From contig NZ_JBJXRG010000001.1 of assembly GCF_046254955.1 (NCBI RefSeq), positions 868,001-932,000 of the forward strand: a DNA stretch of 64,000 bases, written 5' to 3'. The notes under the pieces are model-generated. The model did not search any database, was not told where the DNA came from, and worked only from the letters and a program-made list of their open reading frames with translations. Shown here piece after piece: positions 8,286-16,763 of this stretch; the stretch's first letter is position 1, and each line of letters starts with the position of its first letter. A program made the translations under genes and the position numbers. Origin of the DNA: Qipengyuania_C sp046254955 (GTDB lineage Bacteria > Pseudomonadota > Alphaproteobacteria > Sphingomonadales > Sphingomonadaceae).

Positions 8286-10138
8286 GCGGCATCGCGCTCC
8301 ATCCTACGAGCGTATACGAGCACGGCCGCGAGTGCGGTTGGGGTGATGCCGGAGACGCGCCCCGCATCCGCTAAACTCGCTGGCTTCGCAGCGTCTAAGC
8401 GCTCGATCATCTCATTGGAAAGCCCGGGAACCTGCGCGTAAGGAAAGTCGCGCGCCAACAGCACATGCTGGCTGGAGCGCAGGTCGCGCAGTTCCGCCTC
8501 CTGCCTCACCAGATAGGGCGCATAAGCCGCATCCTCGATTAACTCCTCGGCGAGAGGGTCTGTACTTACGAAGCCACTAGGCAACCAATCGGCGAGATCG
8601 CGTTCGCTCACCGCCCGGTTCTGGAGCCATTCCGCTGCAGTGCGCATTGGCCCATCGCGGCGAATGTCGACACCGCGCTCTGCGAGCTCGAGCGAGCTTA
8701 TGGAGGCATCAAGCGCGCTCCGCCAGGCTTGGGCTCGGTCTTGACGCTCGGCAAACCATGCCCCGCGCTCTTCTCCTACGCAGCCCGCCTCAACGGCGAG
8801 CGAAGTCAGCCGGCTTGCCGCGTTATTGGCGCGAAGCCGCAGGCGATATTCTGCTCTGGCTGTTAGCATACGATAGGGCTCGCTGACGCCATGAAGCGTC
8901 AAATCGTCAACCATTACTGCGAGATAGGAGTTGGCTCGGTCAATAGCGGGAGCCTCGCGCTCCAGAAGCGCCGATGCAGCACCCATTCCGGCAATCAAGC
9001 CCTGGGCGGCAGCTTCCTCGTAACCGGTCGTGCCATTGATTTGCCCCGCACAATACAGCCCAGGCATCGCGTCAACCTCAAGCCAGCGCGACAAGGCGCG
9101 CGGATCTATATGATCATACTCGACTGCGTAACCCGGGACCTCCATGCGTACTTCCTCGAGGCCCTTCATCGACTGGAGCATCGCTAGCTGTATGTCTACC
9201 GGCAACGAAGTGCTAATCCCGTTTGGATACACCAAATGGGTGTCGAGCCCCTCTGGCTCAAGGAAGACTTGATGGCCATCGCGGTCGCCAAAACGGTGAA
9301 TCTTATCCTCGATTGACGGGCAATACCTCGGGCCCTGGGCATCGATGGCACCGCTGAACAGCGGAGATCGATCGAGATTCTCACGAATGACCTGATGGCT
9401 ACGTTCGTTAGTCCGCGTGATCGCACAGAAGATTTGCGGTGCGGTGCGCCCGGTGCTCATTGGAGACATGGTCCAGCTTTCGCTGTCCGAGTGCTGTTCC
9501 TGCAGCGCCGCCCAATCGATTGTACGCCCATCGAGCCGTGGCGGCGTACCGGTCTTGAGTCGCGCCATAGGCAGCTTCGCCGCGCGCATCTGCTCGGCAA
9601 GCTTCTTTGCGCCCGCCTCACCAATGCGCCCACCCTCGATCCGCTCTTCACCGCGAAAAAGCGTTCCGCCAAGGAATGTACCCGTACAAAGAATCACTGC
9701 CTTGCCGCTCAGTTCAGACCCGTCGCCGAGGGTGACGCCGGTTACCCGTTCGCCCGAGAATGTCAGGCCCGTGACTTCTCCCGCTACTAGCTCGAGATCG
9801 CCCTGCGCGCGGATCATGCGCTGAATGGCTGCCTTGAATAGCTTGCGATCCGCCTGGACCCGCGGCCCCCAAACAGCGCTGCCCTTGGACCGATTGAGCA
9901 TGCGGTAATGGATCGCCGCCTCGTCTGCCGCGCGAGCGATCAAACCGTCAAATGCATCGACTTCACGGACAAGGTGTCCCTTACCCAATCCGCCTATCGC
10001 TGGATTGCAGCTCATCGCGCCGATCTGGTCGAGATCGAAACTGACCAGCGCCACACGCAGGCCCATACGCGCCGCAACCGCAGCCGCTTCGACTCCGGCG
10101 TGACCTCCGCCGACTGCGATGACATCGAATTCGCGCAT
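8282..10138 (-). CDS. mnmG: tRNA uridine-5-carboxymethylaminomethyl(34) synthesis enzyme MnmG (GidA)
   Basis: A 618-residue FAD-binding enzyme that, with MnmE, modifies U34 of certain tRNAs. The N-terminal dinucleotide motif is GGGHAGVEAA (residues 9-18). Further GidA signatures are MSCNPAIGGLGKGHLVREVDA near residues 42-62, GRTAPQIFCAITRTN, and GLYCAGQINGTTGYEEAAAQG in the last FAD segment. The start at 10138 (MREFDVIAVGG) is chosen over a start 12 codons upstream because AAAGGG lies about seven bases before it and homologues begin there. It overlaps rsmG by four bases. A parS-like site lies just upstream. Confidence 0.96.
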   Translation of the reverse strand: MREFDVIAVGGGHAGVEAAAVAARMGLRVALVSFDLDQIGAMSCNPAIGGLGKGHLVREVDAFDGLIARAADEAAIHYRMLNRSKGSAVWGPRVQADRKLFKAAIQRMIRAQGDLELVAGEVTGLTFSGERVTGVTLGDGSELSGKAVILCTGTFLGGTLFRGEERIEGGRIGEAGAKKLAEQMRAAKLPMARLKTGTPPRLDGRTIDWAALQEQHSDSESWTMSPMSTGRTAPQIFCAITRTNERSHQVIRENLDRSPLFSGAIDAQGPRYCPSIEDKIHRFGDRDGHQVFLEPEGLDTHLVYPNGISTSLPVDIQLAMLQSMKGLEEVRMEVPGYAVEYDHIDPRALSRWLEVDAMPGLYCAGQINGTTGYEEAAAQGLIAGMGAASALLEREAPAIDRANSYLAVMVDDLTLHGVSEPYRMLTARAEYRLRLRANNAASRLTSLAVEAGCVGEERGAWFAERQDRAQAWRSALDASISSLELAERGVDIRRDGPMRTAAEWLQNRAVSERDLADWLPSGFVSTDPLAEELIEDAAYAPYLVRQEAELRDLRSSQHVLLARDFPYAQVPGLSNEMIERLDAAKPASLADAGRVSGITPTALAAVLVYARRMERDAA

Positions 10139-10197
10139 GAGCGGCCCTTTAGCTCGCACTCGTTTGAGCGTCAAAAGGCAAGTGCTTCGCGTTTCAC

Positions 10198-10213
10198 CGT
10201 TCCACGTGGAACA
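10198..10213. promoter_or_regulatory. parS centromere site 3 (between mnmE and mnmG)
   Basis: CGTTCCACGTGGAACA is the parS palindrome with one outer mismatch. It abuts the last base of the mnmE stop codon and lies about 60 bp before the mnmG start. Confidence 0.9.
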
Positions 10214-11488
10214 TCATTTGCCAATACAGAACCGCCCGAAGAGCGCGTCCAGCATATCCTCAGTTGTCGTCCGACCGACCAGCATGTCGAGTGCCACCCG
10301 CGCCCGCCGAAGATGCTCAGCAAGGATCAACAGATCCTCTGTTTTAACGGCCGCGTCCAGAAACTCTGCCAGCTCCGCAATACCCGCTCGCTGCCGAGTA
10401 TTGAGCGCGACTTCGCCCGGTTTGGGCATCGTGAGCTTCGCAGCCTCCACCAAATCCGAACGGAGTGCATCCAGCCCCTCACCCGAAAGCGCCGAAACGC
10501 GATGCTTCGGCTCACTCTTGGTCTCATGCCGATCAAGATCGATCTGCGACTCGATCTCCCAAGCGCCGATCGGACCTTTGCTCTCTGGTCCCAGCCAGAG
10601 GACACAGTCAGCGCCTTTGATCTGGCGATGGGCTCGATCGATCCCGATCGCTTCGATCGCGTCGGTATCTTCGGACCGCAACCCGGCCGTGTCGATGAAA
10701 CTGAAAGGTATGCCGGAGAGTGCTACCGAACGCTCGATCACATCGCGCGTGGTTCCCGCAATCGGAGAAGTTATGGCCGCCTCACTATCTGTTAATGCAT
10801 TGAAAAGGGTGGATTTTCCCGCATTAGGTGGCCCCGCAATAACAACCTTGTAACCCTCCTTCAGGCGCTCTGCATGGGGGTGATCAAGCCACCCTGAAAC
10901 GCCCTCTTTCAGCTTTTCTAGACCCGTACCAAAAGTTAGGGGCACTCCCTCGACGTCGTCCTCATCCGAGAAATCGAGCGACGCTTCCACTTGCGCCGAA
11001 AGCCGCAAGACCTCTTCACGCCAAAGCTCGACCTGATGCGATACCATCCCGCCGGCCATTGAGATTGCGCTGGCACGCTGGATTTCCGTCTCTGCTTCGA
11101 GCAGATCGGCGAGGCCCTCCGCCTCAGCCAAATCGATCCGCCCATTGAGGAACGCACGGCGGGTGAATTCCCCTGGCTCAGCTTCGCGCAGGCCAGCGAT
11201 CGTCCCAAGTTCGCGCAGCACAGCCTGAGCAACAGCTCGTCCGCCGTGACAATGCAGCTCAGCGCAATCTTCACCCGTCGCATTGTTGGGTCCCGGCAGC
11301 CAGATGACAATGGCGTGATCGAGTGTTGCGCCGCTCGCGGTCTGCAGTGTTCGATAGCTTATCCGGCGAGGCTCTGGCAGGTCGCCTGCCAGCTTCCCAA
11401 GTGCACTGGATGCGTCCGGCCCGCTGATCCGGATCACCGCGATCGCAGCCGGCGGCGCGCCGCTGGAAAGAGCGAAAATCGTATCCAA
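10214..11488 (-). CDS. mnmE: tRNA modification GTPase MnmE (TrmE)
   Basis: A 424-residue potassium-dependent GTPase, partner of MnmG in U34 modification. The N-terminal tetrahydrofolate-binding domain starts TIFALSSGAPPAAIAVIRIS. The embedded G domain has the P loop GPPNAGKS (219-226), the switch segment AGTTRD (about 244-249) and DTAG (266-269). The C-terminal FCIGK with catalytic Cys421 is intact. At 424 residues it is slightly shorter than the usual ~450, which is common in sphingomonads. It is transcribed toward mnmG, with parS site 3 in the gap. Confidence 0.95.
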   Translation of the reverse strand: MDTIFALSSGAPPAAIAVIRISGPDASSALGKLAGDLPEPRRISYRTLQTASGATLDHAIVIWLPGPNNATGEDCAELHCHGGRAVAQAVLRELGTIAGLREAEPGEFTRRAFLNGRIDLAEAEGLADLLEAETEIQRASAISMAGGMVSHQVELWREEVLRLSAQVEASLDFSDEDDVEGVPLTFGTGLEKLKEGVSGWLDHPHAERLKEGYKVVIAGPPNAGKSTLFNALTDSEAAITSPIAGTTRDVIERSVALSGIPFSFIDTAGLRSEDTDAIEAIGIDRAHRQIKGADCVLWLGPESKGPIGAWEIESQIDLDRHETKSEPKHRVSALSGEGLDALRSDLVEAAKLTMPKPGEVALNTRQRAGIAELAEFLDAAVKTEDLLILAEHLRRARVALDMLVGRTTTEDMLDALFGRFCIGK

Positions 11489-11506
11489 GGCCCAAGCCAG
11501 TGTTGG

Positions 11507-11776
11507 TTAGTCGTCGGACGACTTCTTGGAAGATCTCGATGCGCCTTCAGCCATGGCAGCACTGTTCTGCATGAAGCTTTGGAACAACTGCAGTCCGACT
11601 TGCCCCATGGGCGCGAGGTTTTGAGCGTATTCCTGGAGTTTCTCCGGATTGCTTACACCTTTCATCGCCTTGGCCATGGTATCGACATAGACTGAATTGG
11701 CCTTGCTCACATCGGGCAATCCCATGAAGCTGCGCGCTTCTTCCGGCGTGCAGTCGATTTCGATATTCACCTTCAT
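11507..11776 (-). CDS. DUF6489 family small protein
   Basis: An 89-residue protein of unknown function. It begins MKVNIEIDCTPEEARSFMGL and ends in a Ser/Lys/Asp tail. The pattern resembles the DUF6489 family, which I recall as common in Sphingomonadales. The middle (MKGVSNPEKLQEYAQN, GQVGLQLFQSFM) looks helical and could form an amphipathic bundle. There is no signal peptide. It lies 18 bases before mnmE and may share its transcript. A second ATG one codon upstream (11779) is possible. Confidence 0.7.
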   Translation of the reverse strand: MKVNIEIDCTPEEARSFMGLPDVSKANSVYVDTMAKAMKGVSNPEKLQEYAQNLAPMGQVGLQLFQSFMQNSAAMAEGASRSSKKSSDD

Positions 11777-11900
11777 CACCCGGACTCCCTTGTACGGTTT
11801 CCTATCTTATCTGGGTCTACCCACAACGTGAGACAAGCTTTAAACACCGTAACCAAGGCAATTGCCAGCGATTCACGATCTTACATTGGAGGCTGAATTA

Positions 11901-12599
11901 ATGTCCGAAACCGTATCCATCGAAACCTTGGGTGGAGACGCCAACTTCTCCGCCTATGTCGCGCGCCCCGAAGGAACACCCAAGGCGGCCATAATTGTAA
12001 TACAGGAGATCTTCGGCGTGAATCCGGGAATCCGCAGCAAGTGTGATGATTGGGCCAGCAAAGGCTATCTCGCGGTGGCGCCTGACCTGTTCTACCGCAT
12101 CAAGCCGGGAATCGAGCTCGATCCCGATGTGGAGGAACAGTTCCAGGAGGCCCTCGGCTATTTCGGCGAGTACAACCCCGACGATGGTGTGAAGGACATC
12201 GAAGCGACGATCCACTGGATCCGCCGCGAAGCGGGTGTTTCGAAAGTCGGCTGCGTGGGCTACTGCCTCGGTGGCAAGCTGGCCTACATGACTGCCGCGC
12301 GCACCGATATCGACGCCTCGGTAGGCTACTACGGCGTGATGATCGACCAAATGCTGAACGAGAAGCATGCAATCGCGCACCCACTCATGCTCCATATCCC
12401 CACCGCCGATCACTTCGTGGGGCCCGAAGCGCAGGCTGCAATGCATGACGGTTTGGACGATCACGCCAAGGTCACGCTGCACGATTACGATGGGCTCGAT
12501 CACGGATTCGCAACCGAAAGCGGCAACCGCCGGGATGAAGAAGGCGCGCAACTGGCCGACAGCCGCACCGAAGCGTTCTTCGCGGAGCATCTGGCATGA
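11901..12599 (+). CDS. Dienelactone hydrolase family protein
   Basis: A 232-residue alpha/beta hydrolase of the dienelactone hydrolase type. The nucleophile elbow is GYCLGGK with a Cys in place of Ser, as in carboxymethylenebutenolidase. The acid and base residues lie in the later PTADHFVGPEAQ and DYDGLDHGFATE segments (the last with the catalytic His). EIFGVNPGIRSKCDDWASKG near residue 40 is typical. The start at 11901 follows GGAGG by eight bases. The natural substrate is unknown; many members act on lactones unrelated to chloroaromatic degradation. Its stop overlaps the next gene in ATGA. Confidence 0.88.
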   Translation: MSETVSIETLGGDANFSAYVARPEGTPKAAIIVIQEIFGVNPGIRSKCDDWASKGYLAVAPDLFYRIKPGIELDPDVEEQFQEALGYFGEYNPDDGVKDIEATIHWIRREAGVSKVGCVGYCLGGKLAYMTAARTDIDASVGYYGVMIDQMLNEKHAIAHPLMLHIPTADHFVGPEAQAAMHDGLDDHAKVTLHDYDGLDHGFATESGNRRDEEGAQLADSRTEAFFAEHLA

Positions 12600-13000
12600 G
12601 TGTCGCCGACGAAGGCCTTAAGCGCTGGCATGAGGTTATCGAATCCGGCAGCTCGCACGAAAAGCTATCTGCAATCCTGCACGACGACGCCGTGTTCCAT
12701 TCGCCGGTTGTACACACACCCCAGCGCGGCAAACCCATCGTCATGGCTTACTTGGGAGCCGCCGGGCAGACGCTTGGTAATGACAGCTTCACTTACGTCC
12801 GCGAAATGGCCGATGGCGACAGCGTGCTGCTCGAATTCATCACTGAGATGGACGGCATCCAAGTCAACGGCATCGACCTGATCCGCTTCGACGAGGACGG
12901 AAAGATAATAGATTTCAAGGTGATGGTAAGACCATTAAAGGCTGTGAACAAGGTTTGGGAAATGATGGCCGCGCAGCTGGAGCGTCAAAAAACCAGTTAG
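12596..13000 (+). CDS. Nuclear transport factor 2-like (SnoaL-like) protein
   Basis: A 134-residue single-domain protein with the NTF2-like cone fold pattern. A helical start (LKRWHEVIESGSSHEKLSAIL) is followed by HDDAVFHSPVVHTPQRGK and strands such as SVLLEFITEMDGIQVNGIDLI. These proteins act as small enzymes or binding proteins, and nothing in the sequence fixes the ligand. It overlaps the dienelactone hydrolase gene by four bases and is surely co-transcribed with it. The convergent BLUF gene ends six bases away. Confidence 0.82.
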   Translation: MSVADEGLKRWHEVIESGSSHEKLSAILHDDAVFHSPVVHTPQRGKPIVMAYLGAAGQTLGNDSFTYVREMADGDSVLLEFITEMDGIQVNGIDLIRFDEDGKIIDFKVMVRPLKAVNKVWEMMAAQLERQKTS

Positions 13001-13006
13001 AGCAGC

Positions 13007-13399
13007 CTAATTCAGCGCAGCGAAATTCAGAAATATCCGACGCAAATTGGGGTCGAGTTGCCTGGGCAGTTCGGCATCCAGCGCCGTGCGCCTCTCCGGC
13101 GCATCAGCCGCCAGACGAATATGCCGCATTGACCAATCGGGGCAGGCCCGCTCACTGATTGTGATATCCTCAAGAACGGAGAATCCGGTGTGTCGCGGAT
13201 CATTTTCGATGCGCTGCATGACCTCTGACAGATCCTCTACATCGCCCTCCAATAGTTGGAGAAAATTGCGCCCGTTGTAGAGCAAGAGGCCGGTGACATT
13301 ACGCTGCCTGTTGCTGCGCTGACTTGATTCCAGGATTTCCTCGACCGCCGACAAGTCCATATCCTTTGCCGTACTAATGTACACGATCTCACGCAGCAT
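13007..13399 (-). CDS. BLUF-domain blue-light photoreceptor, stand-alone
   Basis: A 130-residue protein consisting of a BLUF (flavin-binding blue-light sensor) domain plus a short C-terminal extension. The key residues are visible: Tyr7 in REIVYIS, Asn30, Gln48 in NFLQLLEG and Trp89 in CPDWSMR. The start at 13399 is preferred because the fold begins MLREIVYIS and a GGGGGG run sits about nine bases upstream. The upstream 20 codons to 13459 look non-coding. There is no output domain, so signalling must go through a protein partner not evident here. It is monocistronic, between an NTF2-like gene and rho. Confidence 0.9.
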   Translation of the reverse strand: MLREIVYISTAKDMDLSAVEEILESSQRSNRQRNVTGLLLYNGRNFLQLLEGDVEDLSEVMQRIENDPRHTGFSVLEDITISERACPDWSMRHIRLAADAPERRTALDAELPRQLDPNLRRIFLNFAALN

Positions 13400-13486
13400 G
13401 AGCCCCCCATTACCCGTTCGCGACCGACGGCTAATGCCTTTGGTCGCGATCAGGTTCAAGGTCTCAAATTCGAGAGGTGGCTTGGA

Positions 13487-14752
13487 TTATTGGTTCATCG
13501 TTTCGAAGAAGTCTTCGTTGGTCTTCGAATCCTTCATCTTGTCGAGCAGGAATTCCATCGCATCGACTGTGCCCATCTGCATGAGAATACGGCGCAGGAC
13601 CCACATCTTGGAAAGCTTGTCCTTCTCGACCAGCAGCTCTTCCTTGCGGGTGCCGGACTTGCCGACGTCGAGAGCTGGGAAGATGCGCTTGTCGGCCACC
13701 TTGCGATCGAGCACGATTTCGCTGTTACCCGTGCCCTTGAACTCTTCGAAGATGACCTCGTCCATGCGGCTGCCAGTATCGATCAGCGCGGTGGCGATGA
13801 TGGAAAGCGAGCCGCCTTCTTCGATGTTACGCGCGGCACCGAAGAAGCGCTTGGGGCGCTGGAGGGCATTGGCATCGACACCGCCGGTCAGCACCTTGCC
13901 CGAGCTCGGAACCACGGTGTTGTAGGCACGGCCGAGGCGCGTGATCGAATCGAGCAGGATCACGACATCCTTCTTGTGCTCGACGAGGCGCTTGGCCTTT
14001 TCGATTACCATTTCGGCAACCTGGACGTGACGCTGGGCGGGTTCATCAAATGTCGAGGAGATTACCTCGCCCTTCACGCTGCGCTGCATGTCGGTCACTT
14101 CTTCCGGACGCTCGTCGACCAGCAACACGAGCAAGAAAACTTCCGGGTGATTGTCGGTGATCGCCTTAGCGATATTCTGCAGCAGAACCGTCTTACCCGT
14201 ACGCGGCGGCGCAACGATCAGCGCCCGCTGCCCTTTGCCTTGCGGAGAAATGATATCAATAACGCGGGCCGACTTGTCCTGAACCGTAGGGTCGGCCTGG
14301 TCCAGAGTAAGCTTCTGGTCCGGATACAGCGGCGTCAGGTTGTCAAAGTTGGTCCGCATGCGGACTTGGTCCGGATCTTCAAAATTGACGCTGGTAAGGC
14401 TTGTGAGGGCAAAATAGCGCTCGCCTTCCCTGGGTGCGCGAATTTCACCTTCTACGGTGTCACCCGTGCGCAGTCCCCATTTGCGGATCTGGTTCGGCGA
14501 AACATAGATGTCGTCCGGCCCAGCGAGATAATTTGCTTCGGGCGAGCGAAGAAAACCGAAGCCATCCTGCAGCACTTCGATCGTGCCCACACCCATGATG
14601 TTTTCGGTGTACTCTTCGTCATCTGCAAGTTCACGCAGGATGCAGAACATCAGGTCCTGCCGGCGCATGGTTGAGGCGCCTTCAACGCCAAGTTCTTCGG
14701 CCATGCTGACAAGCTCGGCCGAGGGTTTCTGTTTCAATTCCTTGAGATGCAT
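13487..14752 (-). CDS. rho: Transcription termination factor Rho
   Basis: A 421-residue hexameric RNA helicase. The N-terminal domain starts MHLKELKQKPSAELV. The cold-shock-like RNA-binding part contains DGFGFLRSPEANYLAGPDDIYVS. The Walker A motif is APPRTGKT, and the arginine-finger region is near the DERPEEVTDMQRSV segment. The C-terminus is complete (DFFETMNQ). In many alphaproteobacteria rho lies near hemE, hemJ and the origin, as here. The 162-base leader contains no obvious gene; Rho is known to autoregulate through its leader in other bacteria, but I see no specific site here. Confidence 0.97.
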   Translation of the reverse strand: MHLKELKQKPSAELVSMAEELGVEGASTMRRQDLMFCILRELADDEEYTENIMGVGTIEVLQDGFGFLRSPEANYLAGPDDIYVSPNQIRKWGLRTGDTVEGEIRAPREGERYFALTSLTSVNFEDPDQVRMRTNFDNLTPLYPDQKLTLDQADPTVQDKSARVIDIISPQGKGQRALIVAPPRTGKTVLLQNIAKAITDNHPEVFLLVLLVDERPEEVTDMQRSVKGEVISSTFDEPAQRHVQVAEMVIEKAKRLVEHKKDVVILLDSITRLGRAYNTVVPSSGKVLTGGVDANALQRPKRFFGAARNIEEGGSLSIIATALIDTGSRMDEVIFEEFKGTGNSEIVLDRKVADKRIFPALDVGKSGTRKEELLVEKDKLSKMWVLRRILMQMGTVDAMEFLLDKMKDSKTNEDFFETMNQ

Positions 14753-14914
14753 AATTGGTATTCCAGATTGGGAGGCTGGCCGAAAAGGTCGTGAGGGCTT
14801 GGAGAAAGCAGACCCGGCACCGCATCGAAGCAGGCACCTAACCAGCAGTTGATGGGAGGCAATTACGCTTCGTGCAAGGCGCCGTCAATTCGCTTCATGC
14901 AAGATGGAGGAATT

Positions 14915-15367
14915 TCAGGGCAGATAAATGCGGACGATAAACACGCTAACCAGAATCAGGATTGCCGCAATTCCGGGTACCTCGTTGAGTAGGCGCAATT
15001 TCTTGCCGCTCATCGCCTCTTCGCCTTGCGCCAGCTTCTTGCCGTAGGCTGCCATGTAACCATGATATCCTGACAGCAGAATTACCAGCAGCAGTTTGAG
15101 GTGAAACCATGGCTGCGCCCAGGCATCGACCGTGAATGCGAGCGCTAACCCGAAGACCCAAACCAGCACGATTGCCGGGTTGAGGATAATCTTCATCAGA
15201 CGCTTCTCGCGCTCGATCCAGCGACTGCGCTCCTCTGACCCTGCCGGTGCTTCCTGGTGATAGACGAAGAAGCGCGGAAGCATGAAAAGCCCCGCCATCC
15301 AGAAGATGACGAACGCCAGGTGCGCAACCTTCAGCCAGGGATAAAGCAAATCGAGCACCTCGAGCAT
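14915..15367 (-). CDS. hemJ: Protoporphyrinogen IX oxidase HemJ (CopD/UPF0093 family)
   Basis: A 150-residue inner-membrane heme-biosynthesis enzyme that oxidises protoporphyrinogen IX. Four membrane segments are visible, at about residues 9-30, 62-80, 87-105 and 130-148. The family's invariant histidine is in WLKVAHLAFV (His16), and MLPRFFVYHQE and the loop LLNEVPGI are typical. The gene follows hemE by about 50 bases in the same direction, giving a hemE-hemJ pair next to the putative origin. Length and topology match the family. Confidence 0.9.
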   Translation of the reverse strand: MLEVLDLLYPWLKVAHLAFVIFWMAGLFMLPRFFVYHQEAPAGSEERSRWIEREKRLMKIILNPAIVLVWVFGLALAFTVDAWAQPWFHLKLLLVILLSGYHGYMAAYGKKLAQGEEAMSGKKLRLLNEVPGIAAILILVSVFIVRIYLP

Positions 15368-15417
15368 GCGATCTAGATAGGATGCCTCGCTAGCGCTTGA
15401 AAGGCCGCCCGTTCAAT

Positions 15418-16443
15418 TCAGCGCTGCCAGTTCCTGACCTGCGACACAAGCTGTTCGACATGCGCAATCGGCGTGAATTGCCCGATGCCGTGACCCAGAT
15501 TGAAAACATGCGGCCGATCGCGGAAGGCATCAAGGATGTATTCCACGCGCTGCGCCAATCGTTCACCCCCTGCCAATAGCAAGAGCGGATCGAGATTGCC
15601 TTGGACCGGCATATCCCGCGGCAGTTCGGGCGCCGCCCAAGCCGGGTCGATCGTCTCATCTACGCCCACCGCGTCCACCCCGGTTTCGCGCGCGTATCCA
15701 GGCAGCTTTTCACCCGCGCCCTTGGGGAAACCGATGACAGGAACATCGGGAAAACGATCCTTGATCGCAGCGACAATCCTGGCGTTGGGAGCAATCACCC
15801 AACGTTCAAACTCATCGGGCGCAAGGGTACCAGACCAGCTGTCGAACAACTGCACTGCCTCGGCCCCCGCTTCGATCTGTCCGGCAAGATACCCGATCGT
15901 CACGTCGCCGATTGCATCAATGATCGACTGAAACCGGGTGGGATCTGTGTATGCCAGTGAGCGCGTCGCATGCTGGTCACGGCTTCCTTCGCCAGCAACC
16001 ATGTAGGTCGCAACCGTCCACGGACTACCGGCAAAGCCCAGCATCGTGACACCTTCGGGCAATTGCTCACGGCAGAGGCGAACCGTCTCGTAAACCGGAT
16101 CGAACCGCTGGGGCTGTGCGGTGAAATCTTCCAGGGCGGTATCGACTAACGGCGGTGAGAGTTTGGGACCCTCGCCAGCGAGAAATTCCAGACCCTGACC
16201 CATCGCATGTGGGACAATCAAGATATCAGAAAACAGGATCGCGCCATCGAAGCCGAACCGGCGCAAAGGCTGGACTGTAACCTCAGCTGCAGATTCGCTG
16301 TCGTAAACAAGATCGAGAAATCCGCCCTTCTCGGCACGCAGTTCGCGGTACTCGGGCAAATAGCGACCGGCTTGACGCATAAGCCACATGGGCACCTTGT
16401 CAGTCCGCTGACCGCGCAAGGTATCAAGGAGAATTCCGGGCAT
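15418..16443 (-). CDS. hemE: Uroporphyrinogen decarboxylase HemE
   Basis: A 341-residue cytoplasmic enzyme converting uroporphyrinogen III to coproporphyrinogen III. The signature WLMRQAGRYLPEYRELR is at about residues 21-37. GAILFSDILIVPHAMG, FAGSPWTVATYMVAGEGS and the C-terminal VFNLGHGIGQFTPIAHV are present. In Caulobacter hemE borders the chromosome origin, and here too it is divergent from a PDRP-family gene across a 320-base gap. An AT-rich stretch directly precedes its start codon and must hold its promoter. Confidence 0.96.
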   Translation of the reverse strand: MPGILLDTLRGQRTDKVPMWLMRQAGRYLPEYRELRAEKGGFLDLVYDSESAAEVTVQPLRRFGFDGAILFSDILIVPHAMGQGLEFLAGEGPKLSPPLVDTALEDFTAQPQRFDPVYETVRLCREQLPEGVTMLGFAGSPWTVATYMVAGEGSRDQHATRSLAYTDPTRFQSIIDAIGDVTIGYLAGQIEAGAEAVQLFDSWSGTLAPDEFERWVIAPNARIVAAIKDRFPDVPVIGFPKGAGEKLPGYARETGVDAVGVDETIDPAWAAPELPRDMPVQGNLDPLLLLAGGERLAQRVEYILDAFRDRPHVFNLGHGIGQFTPIAHVEQLVSQVRNWQR

Positions 16444-16763
16444 CTCGTCGTGTCCAAACTAAATAATAAGAGTCTTATATAAGGTTTGTTGGAGTCTGTT
16501 GGCCCTGTGGAAAGCGGGCACAAGCCCTCTATGCACGATTTAGTCCCACCTCAAGCGGGCTTGCATGATTGGGGACTCGGCAGTCTAGCGCGTCAAGCTC
16601 GATTTATCCCCGCTACCAACACGCTGTGTGTAACCATGCTCGCCTGTCTACGAAAGACCCTGAGCATGACTCGCAATGGGTACGGATTTCATCACCGAAC
16701 TTGTCGACGGCTTTGTCCCGTGGTTTATGCCGGTGGTTGCCCACAGCCTCAAATCGAGCTCCA
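16444..16763. other. oriC: Putative chromosomal replication origin (oriC) between hemE and the PDRP gene
   Basis: This is the longest gene-free gap in the window (320 bases). It contains an AT-rich tract (16456-16490), four GANTC methylation sites (16470, 16492, 16574, 16668) and a fifth overlapping the next start codon (16766). Several degenerate DnaA-box-like 9-mers occur: 16506-16514, 16604-16612, 16625-16633 and 16737-16745, each 7/9 to TTATCCACA or its complement. In Caulobacter the mapped origin lies between hemE and the RP001-type gene, the same gene pair. Gene orientation flips from mostly minus to plus here. No perfect DnaA box is present, so the call rests on context. Confidence 0.72.

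Noticed and set aside
13490..14674. Plus-strand open frame of 394 codons opposite rho
   Set aside because: Antisense to an unmistakable Rho protein; no recognisable domain.
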